Assembly (NCBI GenBank): GCA_025358925.1
Contig: JANYHT010000015.1
Location: forward strand, 1-64,000
Length of the DNA: 64,000 bases
Reading direction: 5' to 3'
Origin: Gemmatimonadaceae bacterium
GTDB lineage: Bacteria; Gemmatimonadota; Gemmatimonadetes; Gemmatimonadales; Gemmatimonadaceae
Within the stretch, counting starts at the first letter, position 1. Every line of letters begins with the position of its first letter. Position numbers and translations under genes: made by a program. Below the pieces are notes generated by a model, which saw only the letters and a list, made by a program, of their open reading frames with translations, made no database searches and had not been told where the DNA came from. This document shows, one piece after another, positions 63,075-64,000 of the stretch.

Positions 63075-64000
63075 TTGATACCTTCGCGCGCGACCGTACG
63101 TCATTTCGTGGTTGGTACATGGTTGGTTGCGTTGTGCGCGCCGATATCGTTCGCGCGGGCGGCTGACGTACCGGTATCATCGGCGTTGGCGCCGGTGGCA
63201 CAATCGCGTACGCGACAACCAACGCGCGCAAAACGAGTGGCGAAACGCAGTCGACCGGTGCGCGCGAATCGTGCGGCCGTGGTGCCAACGTTGCACTTCA
63301 CGACGCCCACAGGCGCGTCCGCACTACGTAGCGACCTCGGCACACTCCTCGACAGTCGAACGAAAGCTGGGACGTGGGGGGCGATCGTGGTGTCGCTGTC
63401 CCGCGGAGACACACTTTTCACCCGTGGTGCCGACGAACATCTGGTTCCGGCGTCAACGATGAAGCTGTTCACCTCCGCTATCGCGCTCGAACGACTAGGC
63501 CCTGAGCACATGTTTAGTACGGACGTGCTGCGTGACGGGAAGCTGGAGTTGGGAGGTGTTGTACGCGGCAATCTCGTGCTCCGTGGCGATGGCGACCCTG
63601 CGATGTCGCCGCGCTTTGTACACGGCGGGCCTGGTGCCTCGATGGCCATGCTGGCGCAGTTCACCGCGGGTGCTGGCATCAAGCACGTGACGGGCGATTT
63701 GATTGCCGACGCGTCCGCCTTTGAGTCGCGCACGATCCCCGATGGTTGGTTGTCGCGTTATGCTGGCGCAGGATATGCGGCGCCGTTTTCGGCGCTTTCG
63801 CTCAACGAGAACATCGTCATCGTCGGCGTGACGCCGTCAAAATCCGGCGGCGAAGCACTGGTGTATCTCGAGCCCGCGACGCGTGGACTTGCGATCACAA
63901 GTACAGTGCGCACCATTGCCGGTACCAGCACGCGGATCAGGGCGCGTCGGTTGGGCGAGGATCGAGTGATCGTGTCAGGCACGATTGGTGCACGTAGTTC
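63075..64000 (+). CDS. D-alanyl-D-alanine carboxypeptidase, DacB/PBP4 family (cut by window end)
   Basis: The 3' end lies outside the window. TTG at 63075 gives a signal peptide (IPSRATVRHFVVGTWLVALC, cleavage after SFARA), then an Arg/Ala-rich linker and the S13 domain. The active-site motif is PASTMKLFTSAIALERLG with the nucleophile Ser in STMK (codons 63453-63464), followed by RGDGDP and the start of the family's inserted domain. Trims or cleaves peptidoglycan peptides. It reads in the same frame as the upstream acyltransferase, after that gene's TAG at 63018. Confidence 0.88.
   Translation, partial: MIPSRATVRHFVVGTWLVALCAPISFARAADVPVSSALAPVAQSRTRQPTRAKRVAKRSRPVRANRAAVVPTLHFTTPTGASALRSDLGTLLDSRTKAGTWGAIVVSLSRGDTLFTRGADEHLVPASTMKLFTSAIALERLGPEHMFSTDVLRDGKLELGGVVRGNLVLRGDGDPAMSPRFVHGGPGASMAMLAQFTAGAGIKHVTGDLIADASAFESRTIPDGWLSRYAGAGYAAPFSALSLNENIVIVGVTPSKSGGEALVYLEPATRGLAITSTVRTIAGTSTRIRARRLGEDRVIVSGTIGARS

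Noticed and set aside
1-64000. tRNA, rRNA, prophage, transposase or CRISPR-Cas genes
   Set aside because: I looked for tRNA T-loops, transposase-like proteins, phage structural genes and regular spaced repeats and found none.

Overview
The window is a stretch of bacterial chromosome with densely packed genes on both strands, moderately high GC by eye, and no rRNA, tRNA, CRISPR array, insertion sequence or prophage that I can see. The gene set suggests a free-living aerobic Gram-negative-type bacterium, and the style fits Gemmatimonadota. Pointers are Big_2 repeat lipoproteins, a DUF1501/DUF1800 pair, a carboxypeptidase-like/TonB-plug-like exported protein, Rho with a very long basic tail, many lipoproteins and a caa3 oxidase. 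The taxonomic placement is inference, not proof.

Layout. 1-361: gene-free repeat DNA. 362-8 kb: acyl-CoA dehydrogenase, a six-domain Ig-like lipoprotein, a GT39-type membrane glycosyltransferase, a CrcB fluoride channel and an M20 dipeptidase. 7.8-14.2 kb: a poly-HAMP chemoreceptor, a zinc-ribbon/membrane/EEP phosphodiesterase, Rho and a TPR protein. 14.2-20.7 kb: a cell-envelope block with a polysaccharide deacetylase head-to-head with a class A PBP, then DUF1501 and DUF1800 secreted proteins. 20.8-26.3 kb: two unknown proteins (one behind a structured leader), ThyX, a FAD-linked oxidase and a squalene/phytoene synthase. 33.2-26.3 kb (minus strand): a long run of close-packed genes (phasin/H1-like protein, GHMP kinase, M20 deacylase, 70-aa protein, RNase HI homologue, then a four-gene unknown membrane module). 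33.5-43.3 kb: CoA transferase, ECF sigma with probable anti-sigma, dihydrolipoyl dehydrogenase, MFS transporter and E2 of a 2-oxoacid dehydrogenase, a quinone-reductase-like MDR enzyme, and an MscS-related TM protein. 43.4-54.2 kb: GyrA, a threonine/serine dehydratase, a GGDEF response regulator, a BlaI repressor with a palindromic operator, a saccharopine-dehydrogenase-like enzyme, an exported plug-like protein, and a chemoreceptor coupled to a periplasmic binding protein. 54.4-59.7 kb: a complete caa3-type cytochrome c oxidase operon (subunits II, I, III, IV, CtaG). 59.9-64 kb: an SRPBCC-like protein, membrane and lipoproteins, an HGSNAT-like acyltransferase and the start of a DacB-type carboxypeptidase that runs off the end.

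The most unusual signals are four. (1) A family of heptamer arrays, CCCTAAT/CCCTAGT, occurs at six places, always at gene edges. They supply the last codons and stop of two unrelated proteins (both end in LGIRD) and a ribosome-binding site for a third. (2) The RNase HI homologue lacks two of the four catalytic carboxylates. (3) The leader of the unknown gene at 21447 can fold into a closed stem with a pseudoknot-capable hairpin. (4) A chemoreceptor is translationally coupled to an amino-acid-type binding protein with no transporter nearby.

Functional links inside the window: envelope synthesis and remodelling (PBP1A, deacetylase, DacB, acyltransferase, GT39), aerobic respiration (caa3 oxidase, 2-oxoacid dehydrogenase E2/E3, acyl-CoA dehydrogenase, FAD oxidase), and sensing (two chemoreceptors, GGDEF regulator, ECF sigma, BlaI).
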